Assembly: GCA_022813625.1 (NCBI GenBank)
Contig: JAKLMB010000003.1
Location: forward strand, 496,001 to 560,000
Source: Aaosphaeria pasadenensis
Taxonomy: Eukaryota > Ascomycota > Dothideomycetes > Pleosporales
DNA: 64,000 bases
Reading direction: 5' to 3'
Shown here: in pieces, positions 34,252 to 46,022 of the stretch
Position numbering within the stretch: position 1 is the stretch's first letter
Layout of the letters: every line of letters starts with the position of its first letter
Notes under the pieces: generated by a model
Told to the model about the DNA's origin: nothing
The model's database searches: none
What the model saw: only the letters and a program-made list of their open reading frames with translations
Made by a program: the position numbers and the translations under genes

Positions 34252-35943
34252 TCATTGCTTGCCCGGTGGTGTTTGGATTTGCTCCTTGACACCCGCATCC
34301 TTCAACATGTTGAAGAACTGGTCCGCGCCCTGGCTGGCAGTCTCTTCACTGAGACCGACCTGTGCGTCTAGCTCTGGAATACCGCTGCGTCCGCTTCTGA
34401 GATCGTTCAGAGAGGTGGTCTGGTTACCTTCTCTCTCCGGTGGCTTGTCCTCCAGTTGGCCTCGGGAGACGGCTAGTTCCGGACCGTTACTTCGCTTGAC
34501 CTTGATGAACACCTTGCCATCGGGGCTTACGGAGGCAAATTGAGGCTGCACGGGAACCTTCTTGCCTCCGTGCGTGTCAACGTCGAGGGTCTGGATGCCG
34601 GATTCGAATCTGGCGGATCCGCGAGTAGCCATCGACGTCATCTTGCTGTGCTCGTCTTCGGTGACGAAACCTGCAACACCGAGACGTGCAGTGGTTTCTG
34701 TGGTATTAGATGTCTGTCGCGGCTGTACAACACGTGAGGTGATAGGAGTCGGCAGGGCCTGAGGTCCGAGGATAGGGTGGTTGGAGAGGAATGCCTTGGT
34801 GCGGAGGTAGGAAAGTCCAGCGGAGGGGTGTGTTGATGCTGGCGTGGTGTCGTCAGAGAAGCGGTAGCTATCAATGGCGCGCTTTGAGTTGGGATTTGCG
34901 CCGAACTCGGTGCTCTTGAGTTTCATGGGAGGCAGACGGAGGAATGGTATTATCAATTTGTTGACCAGATCAGAGGTGAGTGGATCCTTGGCGCATTGCG
35001 CGCGGAGGGCAGTAATGCCCGATGATACATCTGCAGCAGTGATGTTCGACCATTCCGTCTCTTTCTTTTGACGGAAAGCCTCTGCTTCTGCTGCATCAAT
35101 TGGGATGGCCTCCGCTTGAGACGATGCATGTCGTCGTGTTGTGTAAATCTGTCCCTTGACGAATTCAACGAGATACCTCGAGAACTCGTTCTTGCGTTTT
35201 GAAATCTCTTTACTGAGATAGCTGGTGAATTCTGTCGCACTCATTCCAGGTAGCCATGGACCATCATTCTTCCAACGGGGGTTGGATAGTTTGAACACTT
35301 CTTGGGACGGTGGTGTGAACGGAGAGAACCTGGTAGCTTCGAAGCTTTCGTCGACCTTTTCGCCAGATTCCTTAGCCTTTCGCAGGGCCTTTTTGGTACT
35401 CCTGTTCTCCTGTTCCCTTTTCACTCTACTCTCCTTAAGGGCGCGAAGGAAAATCGCCGCTCCATCAAGTCCATCCTCAACGTCATATGAGGTGATGTCT
35501 GCACGTTTCTCGAAGGCACTCTTTGGGGGCGTATATGTCAGATCTGTGTCACGGAAGTGACTCAGTCCTTTGAGCAACGGGATGTTGAGCTCCTCAAACT
35601 TTTGTCTTGTTCGTACATGGTCGGTTGCGGAGTCGAAATCGGTGATGTGCTCGATAGAATCCCATTGCTTGATTCGTACTACAGGGTTGCTGGTCTGCAA
35701 AATGCGCGATCGTTTCGGTAGTGGCCGCTTCAGACCCCAATCACCACGGGCAGCAGAGCTGGGAGTTGTTGCAATGGCCTGATGTGTCGGGTAGGGTATA
35801 GTAGCACTGTCGGATTCCTTGGTGCTTCCTGAGCCAAAACTTTCGGCGACGCTGGGTCGAGGGAGAGGGTTCGGGAGGGCAAAGAGGCGGGAATTGCGAA
35901 GCAAGTTCGCTGTCGGCGACAGACTCTGCCGTCTGAGAGACAT
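34252..35943 (-). CDS. MRP51: Mitochondrial small-subunit ribosomal protein mS51 (Mrp51 family)
   Basis: Fungal-specific protein of the mitochondrial ribosome small subunit; in yeast Mrp51 acts in translation of COX1-type messages. Intronless, 563 residues. The N-terminus (MSLRRQSLSPTANLLRNSRLFALP) is basic and acid-free, a mitochondrial presequence. The family signature SSAARGDWGLKRPLP follows near residues 60-75, then VRIKQWDSIEHITDFDSATDH, which is also typical. A Lys/Glu-rich helical centre and a disordered C-terminal third follow. The C-terminal ~200 residues are rich in Thr/Ser/Pro and longer than in yeast, usual for filamentous ascomycetes. Confidence 0.88.
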   Translation of the reverse strand: MSLRRQSLSPTANLLRNSRLFALPNPLPRPSVAESFGSGSTKESDSATIPYPTHQAIATTPSSAARGDWGLKRPLPKRSRILQTSNPVVRIKQWDSIEHITDFDSATDHVRTRQKFEELNIPLLKGLSHFRDTDLTYTPPKSAFEKRADITSYDVEDGLDGAAIFLRALKESRVKREQENRSTKKALRKAKESGEKVDESFEATRFSPFTPPSQEVFKLSNPRWKNDGPWLPGMSATEFTSYLSKEISKRKNEFSRYLVEFVKGQIYTTRRHASSQAEAIPIDAAEAEAFRQKKETEWSNITAADVSSGITALRAQCAKDPLTSDLVNKLIIPFLRLPPMKLKSTEFGANPNSKRAIDSYRFSDDTTPASTHPSAGLSYLRTKAFLSNHPILGPQALPTPITSRVVQPRQTSNTTETTARLGVAGFVTEDEHSKMTSMATRGSARFESGIQTLDVDTHGGKKVPVQPQFASVSPDGKVFIKVKRSNGPELAVSRGQLEDKPPEREGNQTTSLNDLRSGRSGIPELDAQVGLSEETASQGADQFFNMLKDAGVKEQIQTPPGKQ

Positions 35944-36517
35944 TGTGATGCGACAGCCGCTGGCGAGTCGGCAATGGCGGCTGGAGTGTGCTGTACTCAG
36001 TAGTTGTTGATACGACGTGAGATTTCTCGAGAGCTCGGAACGGAAGAATGTATTGCCCTATTGGTGGACCGAGCTTCTTTGCGGAGGAACTTTGCGCTGA
36101 CTAAAGTCCCGGATAAGATCGCGAATGCCACTGATAATGACAGAATAGTGCAGTAATAATTAAATTATTGCTATGATAATGGTGATGAAGATGCTGCAGA
36201 GATTATTCTGGCTGAATCTTCGCATGGGCGATAGCTATGGCTGAATAGCCTGTTCAATCCATCTCCTACTTCTGGAGTCTGGCCGGCAAAATCAAGCCAA
36301 CCCTTATGCCTCACATCTCTCCCAAGCTGAAGCTTTCTGTAGGTACATATCTGTACCGGAGATGTCGCTAGGAATTCTCCGTGATATACACAGTTTCACC
36401 CTGTGTATAACTATTCATTCCAAAGTTAAAAGTGGTCTATGTAGGCGAGAGCTGCTCGAGTGGCATTCCGTCTTGTGAGTCTTCATTCTGTGATCGATCT
36501 CTTTTAAGGCGGCTTGA
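35944..36517. other. Intergenic, nothing recognised
   Basis: Promoter region of mS51 and 3' flank of the next minus-strand gene. AT-rich at about 36140-36200. Confidence 0.4.
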
Positions 36518-37420
36518 TCACCCTGGAAGGTGTCTATCCCAATCTTCAGTGTCATCCTCCTCGTCTAACTGTTGATCTCTTCGATTTTCTCTTGGTACGT
36601 GCCCCTCAATGGCCATGTGCGCCTGGGAAGGTTGGTCATCAAGAGAAGGCGCAACAGGAGGAGTTGCACTGGCGACGCGCTCCTTGATGTTGGCAGTCAT
36701 GAGATCTTTGCTCGCTTTACTCAAGCGTCCAGGCTTCTCGCCACGCTCAATTGCCAAATCTGCCAGAGCATCGTCTCGTGCGAGCCATGCCGCTGCGATC
36801 TCGTCCTCTTCGCTAGGTTTTGTAGGTTTCGGAGCAAGGTTTTCGCTCTTGAGGCGCAACGGTAATACTTTGTGGTGCTCCTCCGGATTTTCAACCATTA
36901 GTTCAATCTTCTCACCATAACTCTCCGGTCGCGTCCATGCGGGCTCCTCGTTCAGCTGAACCTTCACGTAGAGAGCTCTCTTTGCACAATCCTCTGAGCA
37001 CCAAACCTCGAGCACCTTTTTGTCTACGATTTCTACACCTCTCTCGGTGTCTACAAATTGCTTTTTAGCCCCTGACCGCGTCTTTTTCTTCGGACGTGGA
37101 CAAAGTGTGTATCCGCATTTGTCCGCAATATTGCGTTCCTCGATGAGCGAGTCGTAGTCTGAGGGTTGAAAAAGAACCAGGTGCTCTCGGAACAGAGTGG
37201 CGTCGGAAGCTGAGGGACGTTTTGGATCTGCGTCTGGAGAGTTCGGGAAGTCCATGAGCGCTATGATAGAGTCCAGTACCTGGGCCTCGACCTTCTTGCG
37301 CTGCTCGATGATGTTCGCATGTTGGAGTGCTACATTGAGGTGGCGCTGGTTGACTTCCTTGGTCTCAGGGGGAGCGTTCGTCGAGACGGTAGAGTTGTTC
37401 AGGATGGGATTTGGTGGCAT
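36518..37420 (-). CDS. RTR1: Rtr1/RPAP2-type RNA polymerase II CTD phosphatase
   Basis: Atypical phosphatase that removes phosphate from the RNA polymerase II C-terminal repeat during the transition from initiation to elongation and assists polymerase import. Intronless, 300 residues. The Rtr1-type zinc finger is complete: CGYTLC (Cys102, Cys107) and WCSEDC (Cys141, Cys145), separated by a basic linker (KKKTRSGAKKQF). The helical N-terminus (residues 20-60) and the segment YDSLIEERNIADKCGY match the family. The C-terminal half is disordered and acidic near the end (DEEDDTEDW). Length is within the fungal range. Confidence 0.9.
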   Translation of the reverse strand: MPPNPILNNSTVSTNAPPETKEVNQRHLNVALQHANIIEQRKKVEAQVLDSIIALMDFPNSPDADPKRPSASDATLFREHLVLFQPSDYDSLIEERNIADKCGYTLCPRPKKKTRSGAKKQFVDTERGVEIVDKKVLEVWCSEDCAKRALYVKVQLNEEPAWTRPESYGEKIELMVENPEEHHKVLPLRLKSENLAPKPTKPSEEDEIAAAWLARDDALADLAIERGEKPGRLSKASKDLMTANIKERVASATPPVAPSLDDQPSQAHMAIEGHVPRENRRDQQLDEEDDTEDWDRHLPG

Positions 37421-38139
37421 TGTCTGTCGTTGTCTGGATTCTGACTGTGGTAGCAGTTGTGGTGTTATAAAAAGAAGGGAGATCCTGGGAGCAAGCTCTT
37501 CAACCGGGTGGCTACTTTAGGTCGCGTTTCATAGTACTGGCATACGGTATGCTAGTTCCAAGCATAGGGGACACGCCTGCGTAGATGTATATATAGATAG
37601 AGAGAGAGAAAGGGAGAGAAGAGAAGGAATGATGTGAGAAAGCCTCGAGCAGGCAATCTAATGGCTGCTCTTACTGGTTGTACTAGTCCACTCCTGTTGT
37701 ATCAAGTGAAGTCTAGCTGTCTGTCTTGGCGCGGGGGCGATCGAATGGGGCTGCGCCCACGTTTGTTGGCTTTGCATGACGACGGCACCGGTACATGCAC
37801 ACGCTTGCGAGTCCAAAGGCAGCCTCCCATCCCTCTTCCGCCATTTACGTACTTCGTACAATTTCTCCATTCCAACCAAAGCTGCATGGGCATGTTCTAG
37901 TGACTGGTAAGGCTTCATCTCCTCCTTCGCTGCCCCTCATTGCCTGTTGGCCAAGCTGACGTTGCCTGCCGCGGCTAGTCCCACGTCTTTCCTTGACCAC
38001 CGCTTCACCAAAGGCTCTGTGTAGCAGCCATCAATCTCCTCTGCGACAGCTCGCACGCGGCGGAAAGACAGCTGTGGGTGCTTCCCAGAGTCGTTGCATA
38101 TCCTGATTCCCTCCCGTCGCGTGGCAATCGCTCCCCGCT
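37421..38139. other. Divergent promoter region of RTR1-like and BBC1-like genes
   Basis: Contains a short GATA/GAGA microsatellite at about 37590-37630. No coding signal. Confidence 0.45.
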
Positions 38140-41100
38140 ATGCCGAATTTCAAGGTCAAGGCCGTCTACGAGTACTCGTCACCCCACGAGGATGACTTGA
38201 CCTTCTCCGTGGGCCAAATCATAACTGTGACCGAGTTGGAAGGCGATGACTGGTATGTCGGCGAATACATTGATGACAGTGGGAATCGCAAGGATGGCTT
38301 GTTCCCGAAGAACTTCGTCGAGAAGTACGAACCTGAGCCTCCACCACGGCCCAACCGGACTTCTCGATACAAGCCATTGGAGCAACCTCAGACTGCACCG
38401 GCTCCTCCCACCCCAGAGGTAGTTCAACAGGAAGCTCCCGCGCCTCAACAGGAAGCTCCCGTAACTCAGAAGGAAGAGCCTGCGCCTTCGAAACCCCAGC
38501 CTCCGCCTGTCGAGATCCCCACAACCGTCAAATCTCCATTGTCGCCCATCACACCCAAATCTGCACATAGTGCCAAGTTTGTGGAAGCTCCGCAGGAAGC
38601 TCCGGCTACCTCGAAACCACCTCCAGCGCAACCGGCGGCTGCTCCAGCGGCTGCTCCAGCTGCCAAAAAGGCACCGCCGCCTGTTGCCGCCAAGTCCAAT
38701 GCTTTCCGTGACCGCATTGCTGCGTTCAACCAGCCTGCCGCCGCGCCGATCGCGCCGTTCAAACCAGGTGGGGCACCATCAACCTTTATCAAGAAGCCAT
38801 TTGTTGCACCTCCACCCAGTCGCCATGCATATGTACCTCCTCCAACTCGCGAACAACCTCCGGTAAAGACTTACAGGCGCGAGGAGGATCCAGAAATTGC
38901 CGAGCGACAAGCTCAGGATATGGAAAATGCAGAGAGGGCAGGATTGTCTGGTCCATCCGGTGATACTGCAAACGGCGACGAGGAGGATCAACCCAAACCG
39001 ACGAGTCTGAAGGAGCGTATTGCTCTTTTGCAGAAGCAGCAAGCCGAACAAGCGCAACGTGCTGCCGCAACGCAGAAGGAGAAGCCAAGGAAACCTCCAA
39101 TGAAACAGCGTACCGAGTCATACGAGAGCGGAGCTACTGAACTTGAAGGCCCTCCGTTAGAGCAAGTATCCACTTCCGATACCAAAGAGCGAGGTTCGAT
39201 AGATCATTCTCGTCCGCCACGATCTGCCGGTGGCTTTCAGGCAACAGACGCCTCGCACTCCACCAGGGACCTCCATAGCGATGCCAACGATGCCGACCAA
39301 TCTGGAGCTGGTGAAACCGAAGATGCCGGTGGGTCTTCTACCAGTGTTGACGATGATGAGGTTCGCGGGAAGCCACAAGCTCCTAGAGCCCCTGGTGCGC
39401 CCCCCAGGGAGCCAAATGTTGGCGATGAAGAAGGTGCCCAGGAAGAAGATGCGGAGGAGGAAGAGGAAGAGGATGAGATGGATGCGGAGACTAGGCGCAA
39501 GCTTGAGCTCCGAGAGCGGATGGCGAAAATGAGTGGAGGAATGGGAATGGGTGCCATGTTTGGACCTCCAGGTGGCCTTCCAATGGGAGGACTGCCCCCG
39601 AAGAAAAAGAAGCCGGCGGAGAAGAAGTCCACTGGTGATAGTGAGGAGTATCCGCAGCAGCGAGTGCCTATGTTCGCAATCCCAGGTATGCAGCAAGTGA
39701 AGAGCCCTGAAGCCGAAGACAAGCGATTGGAAGTCGAGAAGGAAGACGATATTCACCAATCCATCACCCGTGGTCGTGCGGCTGAGGAAGTTCCGGATGT
39801 CGAAGATGTGGCTCCCCCAGCTCCCCAGCGCACGCTTACAGGGGATCGACCTCCGCCAATTCCTACTGAGAGTAAGTCATTGATTCCTCGAGTGAATGTA
39901 GACGCTTTCGTGCGTAAACGTTTGGACTGTTTGCAGTTGTCTGGCTTTGAGACGTTATCAAAGACGTACGTTGCGTCTGATAGCGGCTTGGAGTATGTGA
40001 TGACTGTGAGCGTGTCCAGTATGTTATGTCCACAGTGGCACATACAAACTCTTACCTCTTCGTCTATTCGTTGAATAAACCACTGACAATGCGCACAGAG
40101 CGACCAGTCCCTCCTCCAGTCCCACATGCGGATCGGCCAGTTCCCCCACCAGTTCCGTCAGCTTGTATGTATACCTCTTCTCCTGCACTGTTCGTAAATG
40201 TGGAGTATCGGACTGACTCAACATCGCAGCTCGCCCTGTGCCACCTCCAATCCGCTCTCCCACTCCTGGCTCAGAGTCTGGGGACGAATTGACAGATGCC
40301 CAAGCGAATCAGACAGGTCCGCCTGGAACATCGGGAGGATTCTCTTCTAAAAGAAGTTCGATGATTGCTCCCGATGAGCAAGTCACGACTTCTCCTGACA
40401 GGCGTGTGCCCCCAATTCCATTTGGAAGCCCACCAATGTCACCCACATCTGCTAGCCGCCCTCCCCCGCCTCCACCACCAACTGCAGCACCTCCATCTCG
40501 TCAGGGTACCATCGAAGTTCCTGCCGGCAAGCATAGCAGTAAAGTCGACCGTGAAGGAGAAAGCGAGTACGAAGGTGATTATGATACCGACATCGCGCCC
40601 GGTGCCACGCATAAAGATGCACTGAAAGCGCACACCCGCGAGTCTAGCCAAGAGGAGAGTACGACGGCAGACGACACTCCAGTACACTCGCCAAAGCTTC
40701 CGACCTTACCACCTCTACCTCCTACTGCTCCAAGGAATGTTCCCCCTCCACTGCCCCAGCATGCACCGCATAGGCAGTCCATGGATGCGAGGCGGTCCAT
40801 TGATGTTCCTCGTGTTGCTCCACCTCCTCCACCAATTCCTCCGCCTTCTCGTGATTTCCATGAAGAGGATGACGACGATTATGATCCTTTTCGGTATAAC
40901 ACACCGTCTGCTTCAGCTCGAGCGGCTCCACCACCAGCACCTCGAGCGGCTCCTCCACCGCCACAAAGCCAGCCTCCCCCACCTCAAAACAGACCACCAC
41001 CCCCGGCCGCTCCTCCACTTCCTCCAATGATCCCGCCGGCTCCGCATCATCATGAAGAGTCGTCTGAAGAAGACGACCTCTATTCGGCACCACCTCCACG

Positions 41101-42079
41101 AAAATCGCATGATAGGCCGCCCCCTCCACCTCCGCAGGCTCCGCCGCCGCCCCATCAAGTACCTCATCGGCCACCGCCTCCTCCGGTAGAAAGGGTACCA
41201 CCACCGCCGCCACCCCCAGAGTCCTCGCAGCCGGCGCGAGCTCCTGCTCCTCGAAAGTCGCTTGATGTTAATCGGTCTTTGCAGCAAGGCCGTGCTTCGA
41301 TGGACCAACCACGACCTTCTGTTAGCCAGGACTACATGGCAAGTGAAGTCGACTCTGGTGCCTCAACTCATTGGTGGACCCAACCCAATATGGCTCCTCC
41401 TACGCTCCAGGGCCGCAAGGACATCTTGGTCCAAACGGATGAGGCTCGTTGCGGTGATGAAGTAGAGAAAATCGTGTCTGTTCTTTTCATGGACTATTCC
41501 CAGACGGTCCTCACTGCACGGTTCAATCCTTCAAATGTGTCGGACGTTCAATTGGAGCAGCGACAAGAACCTCCCCCAGCTCGGCTGCGCCAGGATCAAT
41601 TGGAGACCGCCCATGAACAGTTTGGCCAGCGCATTGCCAAGGAAATCGAGAGCAAGCAGAACACCGTCGTTGGTGACGGAACACCTCATGGGTTGATCAC
41701 TGAGCTTTTGCGCAATCACGCCAGTGCGCTTCGCCCTGTTTCCACCCGTTCGTTCGGTGCGCTTGTCTATGCCAACCTTGCAAACGCCAGCACCCAGCAA
41801 TACGACGAGATTCGACCTGGAGATATCATCAGCTTCCGCAATGCCAAATTCCAAGGAAAGCATGGTGCTATGCACGCCAAGTACAGTGTCGACGTCGGCA
41901 AACCTGACCATGTTGGTGTCGTCATGGAATGGGATGGATCGAAGAAGAAGGTCAGGGTCTGGGAGCAAGGTCGCGAGAGCAAAAAGGTCAAGCCTGAGAG
42001 TTTCCGTATGGGCGACCTCCGTTCCGGTGAAGTCCGAGTCTGGAGAGTCATGTCCAGGAACTGGGTTGGATGGAACTGA
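38140..42079 (+). CDS. BBC1: BBC1/Mti1-type SH3 protein of cortical actin patches
   Basis: Scaffold that binds type I myosin and restrains Arp2/3-driven actin assembly at endocytic patches. Three exons (38140-39871, 40099-40164, 40230-42079) join in phase to 1215 residues; introns are 227 and 65 nt. An N-terminal SH3 domain (about residues 3-62) shows the ALYDY-like KAVYEYSSPHEDDLTF, the DDWYVGE motif and GLFPKNFVE. A long disordered Pro/Ala/Glu-rich centre has many polyproline blocks. The C-terminal ~270 residues form the folded domain found in BBC1/AIM3 proteins (RPGDIISFRNAKFQGKHG, then HVGVVMEWDGSKKKVRVWEQ). The small second exon encodes RPVPPPVPHADRPVPPPVPS, another proline block. Confidence 0.9.
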
Positions 42080-42455
42080 ATCCCATGACCCTCGCTCATC
42101 GTCCTTGCAGCAAAAGCCCGACCTTCCCTCTAATTGCACCGACCAAAGCTTCTTGCATACGTCCGTCATTCGATAGATCTGTTTTGTTACCCCGCCCATG
42201 TCATCCCTCCCCCTCTTGACCTAAACCGAAGTAGCGAGATGTGTGTGTTTGTCATTGTCGCGAGAGAACTCATTGGGAGCGTGGAATTTTGAGCTTTAAA
42301 CCTGTGTACGTAGTCAGCATTGTGAATCTGTATTTTCTTTGTAAACATCCTGTTCCATGCATTGATCAGTAGTGATACGACGAGCGCTGGGCTATTTCTG
42401 AGCCAAGATATAGGACATCCGATTCCGTAGAGGGTGCTAATGGTGGAATGAAAGT

Positions 42456-42692
42456 ATCTATGATAACGCCCTGTGACCGCCGTGGGTGATCTAAAGTCTT
42501 GTTATCCTCATGCCTGAAAGTGTGCTGAGTCTCGGAGAGGCGTATCTCTCGAGCTGAATGGACTCACCTTTGTATATCTGTGATAGCGCCTTGTGACCCA
42601 CTCATTGAACTGAAGTCTTGTTATTCTTATGCCTGAGAGTGAGCTGTGTCTCAGAGACGTATCTCTCGATCTAAATGTAACTTACCTTTGCA
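42456..42692. repeat. Two-copy 120-bp tandem repeat at the compartment boundary
   Basis: Copies at 42456-42575 and 42576-42692 share the pattern ATCT-TGATA-CGCC-TGTGACC, AAGTCTTGTTAT, TATGCCTGA-AGTG, GTATCTCTCGA and ACCTTTG-AT. The AGCGCC-TGTGACCCAC word also occurs in the arrays near 61 kb (61010 and 61112), linking this copy pair to that family. It lies between the BBC1-like gene and the first Cys-His-Asp family gene. Confidence 0.85.
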
Positions 42693-42733
42693 TATCAGTA
42701 ATCAAGCATAGGACAGGACTACACCTATCCATC

Positions 42734-43673
42734 TTATACCTGGACATTATCTTGCTGAACAGCAAGGAATATCTCCCTCAATTGTGTTGTAATCCCCGGC
42801 AACCTGTTTGCCACATCCCTTAGCTGCTCATTACTCATCCTCTCGAGAACTTGCTTCATCACTACGAAATGGTTGTCGAAGGCGAGGAGACTTCCAATCT
42901 CGTCTGGATCTATCTCCAACAGTTGATGCTGCTGATCAAAGTACTTCTCCTTGTACTCGTCGAACTCGTGCCAGTGACCCTCGATGCCGTAGCCTATGCC
43001 TGCAGGGTCGAACACAATGTGCTTGCCGTTCCTGAAGTAGAAGATGATGAAGTGGTGAAGCCACCTGCGAGGGTAGGGGTGGCCAATGTCGCGGCCGGCG
43101 AAGTAGACGCGGCGCGGGTGGATGTGCTGTGATGCCCAAGACACCCTGTAGATATCCGGATGATCTGGAGTTGAGCGTGGTGAGTAGTCGGTCAAGTGTG
43201 AAATTTCATTGAAAAACTTGGGAGAAGAGGGTCATACTGTGGACGAGTTGTCTCGCCTTGCCAATGAAAAGGAAACATGCTATCTTGCCGGCGTCCATCA
43301 TCTTAGCGTCTTCGTTTACCGGAGTGTCGACGATGAGGCCCTCGTAGTCTTCGGGGTTCTCTACGCCGTAGAAGACGTCGTAGTAGCGGATACCCCAGCG
43401 CTGGTAGTAGCTATCGGGCGCGAAGGTGCTTCGAGGACGAAATCTGAGGGTATTGTCGGGCTTGATGACACTGCAGTAAGCTTGCCACAAGCGGTTGAGA
43501 TGCCCGCAGCTACCTTTCAGTCGAAGAAGGCGCACTGCTGCCCAGAGGTCGCGGCGAGCAGCGCTGTTGTCAGTGGCGCCTCTTTCTTCGCCGGCCGCTG
43601 CATCTGGGCCCTGCTGCGGCATTATGAGTCCGAAGACTGTGTTGAAGATTAAGAAAAAGAGACGGTACAGCAT
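42734..43673 (-). CDS. Candidate Cys-His-Asp (transglutaminase/papain-like) family protein, copy A
   Basis: Unrecognised protein of 288 residues, one of the divergent paralogues clustered in 42.7-62.6 kb. Exon 1 (43673-43238) joins in phase to exon 2 (43164-42734) across a 73-nt intron (GTATGA...CTCCAG). The N-terminus is a hydrophobic helix (MLYRLFFLIFNTVFGLIM), probably a signal anchor or signal peptide, which the other copies lack. Candidate catalytic residues: Cys133 in GKIACFLFIG, His182 in RRWLHHFIIFYF and Asp198 in KHIVFDPAGIGYG; His and Asp are 16 apart. The preceding IHPRRVYF matches INPKRVYF of the copy at 49.8 kb, and FDEY follows the Asp motif as in other copies. Substrate unknown. 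Confidence 0.68.
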
Positions 43674-44080
43674 AGTGTGGTGGTTGTAGTGGGCAAGCGT
43701 GTTGAGTGGGCTGGTGGTGGTAGAGGGTTAGTGAGTGAGTAAGTGAGGGACGAAGGTGCTTGTAAGAAGTTCGAGAGAACAGGTAAAGGACCAATGCCGC
43801 CGCACGCAATTTCAAGTTCAGGTCAGTGCTACAGAACCCCTAGAACTCACAGCCAACTATTTTCCTCATAGTAAAAGGGAATAGCAGATCTAAGATGAAC
43901 AAAGCAAGGTTCTACTAGGTATCATGTCCTTATTATCATGTTGAGGGGGACACCGGTGTCTTTGATAGTGATGCAGTGTTCTGCCTTCAAATAGATTGCT
44001 TATACAGGACATTGTAGGTAGAAGCGGTATAAGTTACAAGTAAATCAATAGGTAAAGGAACGTATCTATCTGTAAAGCAT

Positions 44081-44830
44081 TCAACTACAGAGTGTCAAAA
44101 TGAAATCGCAAGGGGGGAGTTTAACATTCCAAAGCTGCAGTATAGAAATATTTGCAGCAATTTGCAGCAATATCGTATCACAGAGTGCTGAAATTGACTC
44201 GCACTGATAGATCTCAGCACGCCGGAGGGCACTGCAGTACCCTGAATGATGTAGGAGAGCAAGAAGATGCATTTGCAGTAATGATCGACTGCAAGGTGTC
44301 AAAACAACTTGTAGCAGAAACATTCGGCATCTCAGAGGTGCAGAATACAAGTTTGATAGCAGAGTCAGAAGCAACGGCATTTCCAGTAGTATTCGACCAC
44401 AGCGTGTTAAAACCAACTTCTACAAAGGGAGTTCAGCGCGCTCTGTGATCCTGTAGCATACCGAACTGGATAGAAGAATCAAAAGGAAATCGACACATTC
44501 ACAGCAATTTCTAATCACAGGGTGCCAATCAAACCTACAAAGGGACCCAGTATCCCGGAGCTGTACGCCACAGAGTTACATAGTAGAGCAAAAGATGAGC
44601 AGATGTATCAAGAACTATATTCGAACACAAGGGGCCCACAGAACTTGCAAAGAGACTCAGTATCCTAGAACTGAAGGCATAGAATTGAAAACAGGAGCAA
44701 AAAAAAAGAGGGACGCGTTCAAACCTGTGTTCGAACCCACAGTATCAAACAAACCTGCCAAGCAAACCCAGCACGCAGAAGTGAAGCCTACAGAGTCAAA
44801 TCAAAAGAAGCAAATAAAAAAGAAACTCTG
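44081..44830. repeat. Diverged tandem array, ~110-bp units with TTCGAAC-type motif
   Basis: About seven units, each carrying a variant of ATTCGAACACAG-GTGTCAAA. Anchors at roughly 44086, 44176, 44285, 44393, 44513, 44621 and 44731 are mostly 108-120 bp apart, and the next is inside the adjoining module at 44844. The units nearest the module match TTCGAACC best; distal ones are degenerate. Open frames through it are short and unsupported. Confidence 0.7.
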
Positions 44831-45005
44831 CTCACACCTGTATTCGAACCCAGGCAAAAAAAAGTGGCAAAGACGCGGGGCCCAGGGAGGGCCCCTCGGG
44901 GTACCTACTAAACTTAGCAGGTATCTAACTTCGCCCTACCGCCGGGACTTACAACTTGGCGGTAGGGACAAAGGGCTTTCAAGATTAGTCGTTATATATA
45001 GGGCG
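44831..45005 (+). other. Hairpin/TATA module, copy 1
   Basis: Oriented by its TATA box as plus. Contains GTATTCGAACCC, an A-run, hairpin 1 (GGGGCCC-AGGGA-GGGCCCC at about 44875-44895), hairpin 2 with a perfect 10-bp stem (44934-44943 pairing with 44958-44967), CAAGATTA and TTATATATAGGGCG. It shares layout with three other copies in the window. The stem bases differ from the other copies but pairing is kept. Confidence 0.65.
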
Positions 45006-46022
45006 TTCTAATTGTTTGAGTAGATAGGAAATATAGGTGAGACACTGCACTGGGGGGCTGGGAGAGTAGTTGTCGGTGACGTAGCTCTCTTTCACCTGAG
45101 GAGCCTACTTTACCACAACAAACACAACAGGCCTCTTCTCCCACTGGCCGTGGGCACATTGACTCTGTAATTTCAGCGCTCGGTTTTCTATCACTGTGTT
45201 CGAGCATGTGTTTCTTCAGGCATAATCAAACGATGCAGTGCAGTGTTGTATAGTTTTGCCCCATAAGCACAACATCAGGTCAAGTGTTATCTACATGGGG
45301 CTCAGTGTGTTCCAACTTGGTGTATCTTTCTTATCAAACATATTTGATCATGTTTGGAATAACTGGTGGGCTCTGTTGTGTTCGAATCTCTCATGGTTTG
45401 CAGTTGCATGATCTGTTGGACTTCGACTTAGACGCTGAAGGCCAAGTAGATATGACTGCGGACAACCTGGAGATAAACAACACCACTTCCTCCAACAACC
45501 TACTGACTGCCCACCAGACCCGAAGAAGCTATCCAAACTACAGCTATTAGCTGTTGAGTTTCCCTCTGAGTTTGTCTTGCGTACACAACTGCTGGCGAAT
45601 ATCCTGCGCCCCCCCAGATAAATTCCAACAACAGAGACCTGCACGGATATCCACATGGTCAAAGTCGACGCCGCGACAGTGGAAGAGTGAGAGAGCAATT
45701 GCTACTCAGTCTCATCACAATACCCTTCTACCTTTACTCCTGTGCCGCCACATCGCGTATTACGGACTCGTAGTGTCTTTTCATCTGCTTGTTATTTTGG
45801 AAGACGCGGCGCAATACACCTTACAATTACCATACAAATACTTCAGCTTCATCTCCCTGTAGCTGTAGCAAGGATAGATGTCACAGCAAAGTCGCAAACT
45901 CATTCTGCACAGTCACTACACTTTGTTTGCGCTACCATATATTCAAATTTCTACAACTCCGATTTAAGGAACAGTTTCCAGGCATGTATCTTGTACATGT
46001 TAAATATCACTGCGTAAATTCC
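45006..46022. other. Intergenic, nothing coding recognised
   Basis: AT-rich 1 kb between the module and the 3' end of the next minus-strand gene. Frames up to 116 codons lack support. Confidence 0.4.

Noticed and set aside
44595..45011. 138-codon frame across the 44 kb array and module
   Set aside because: It runs through tandem repeat units and the hairpin module; Lys/Thr-rich translation reflects A-rich repeats, not a protein.
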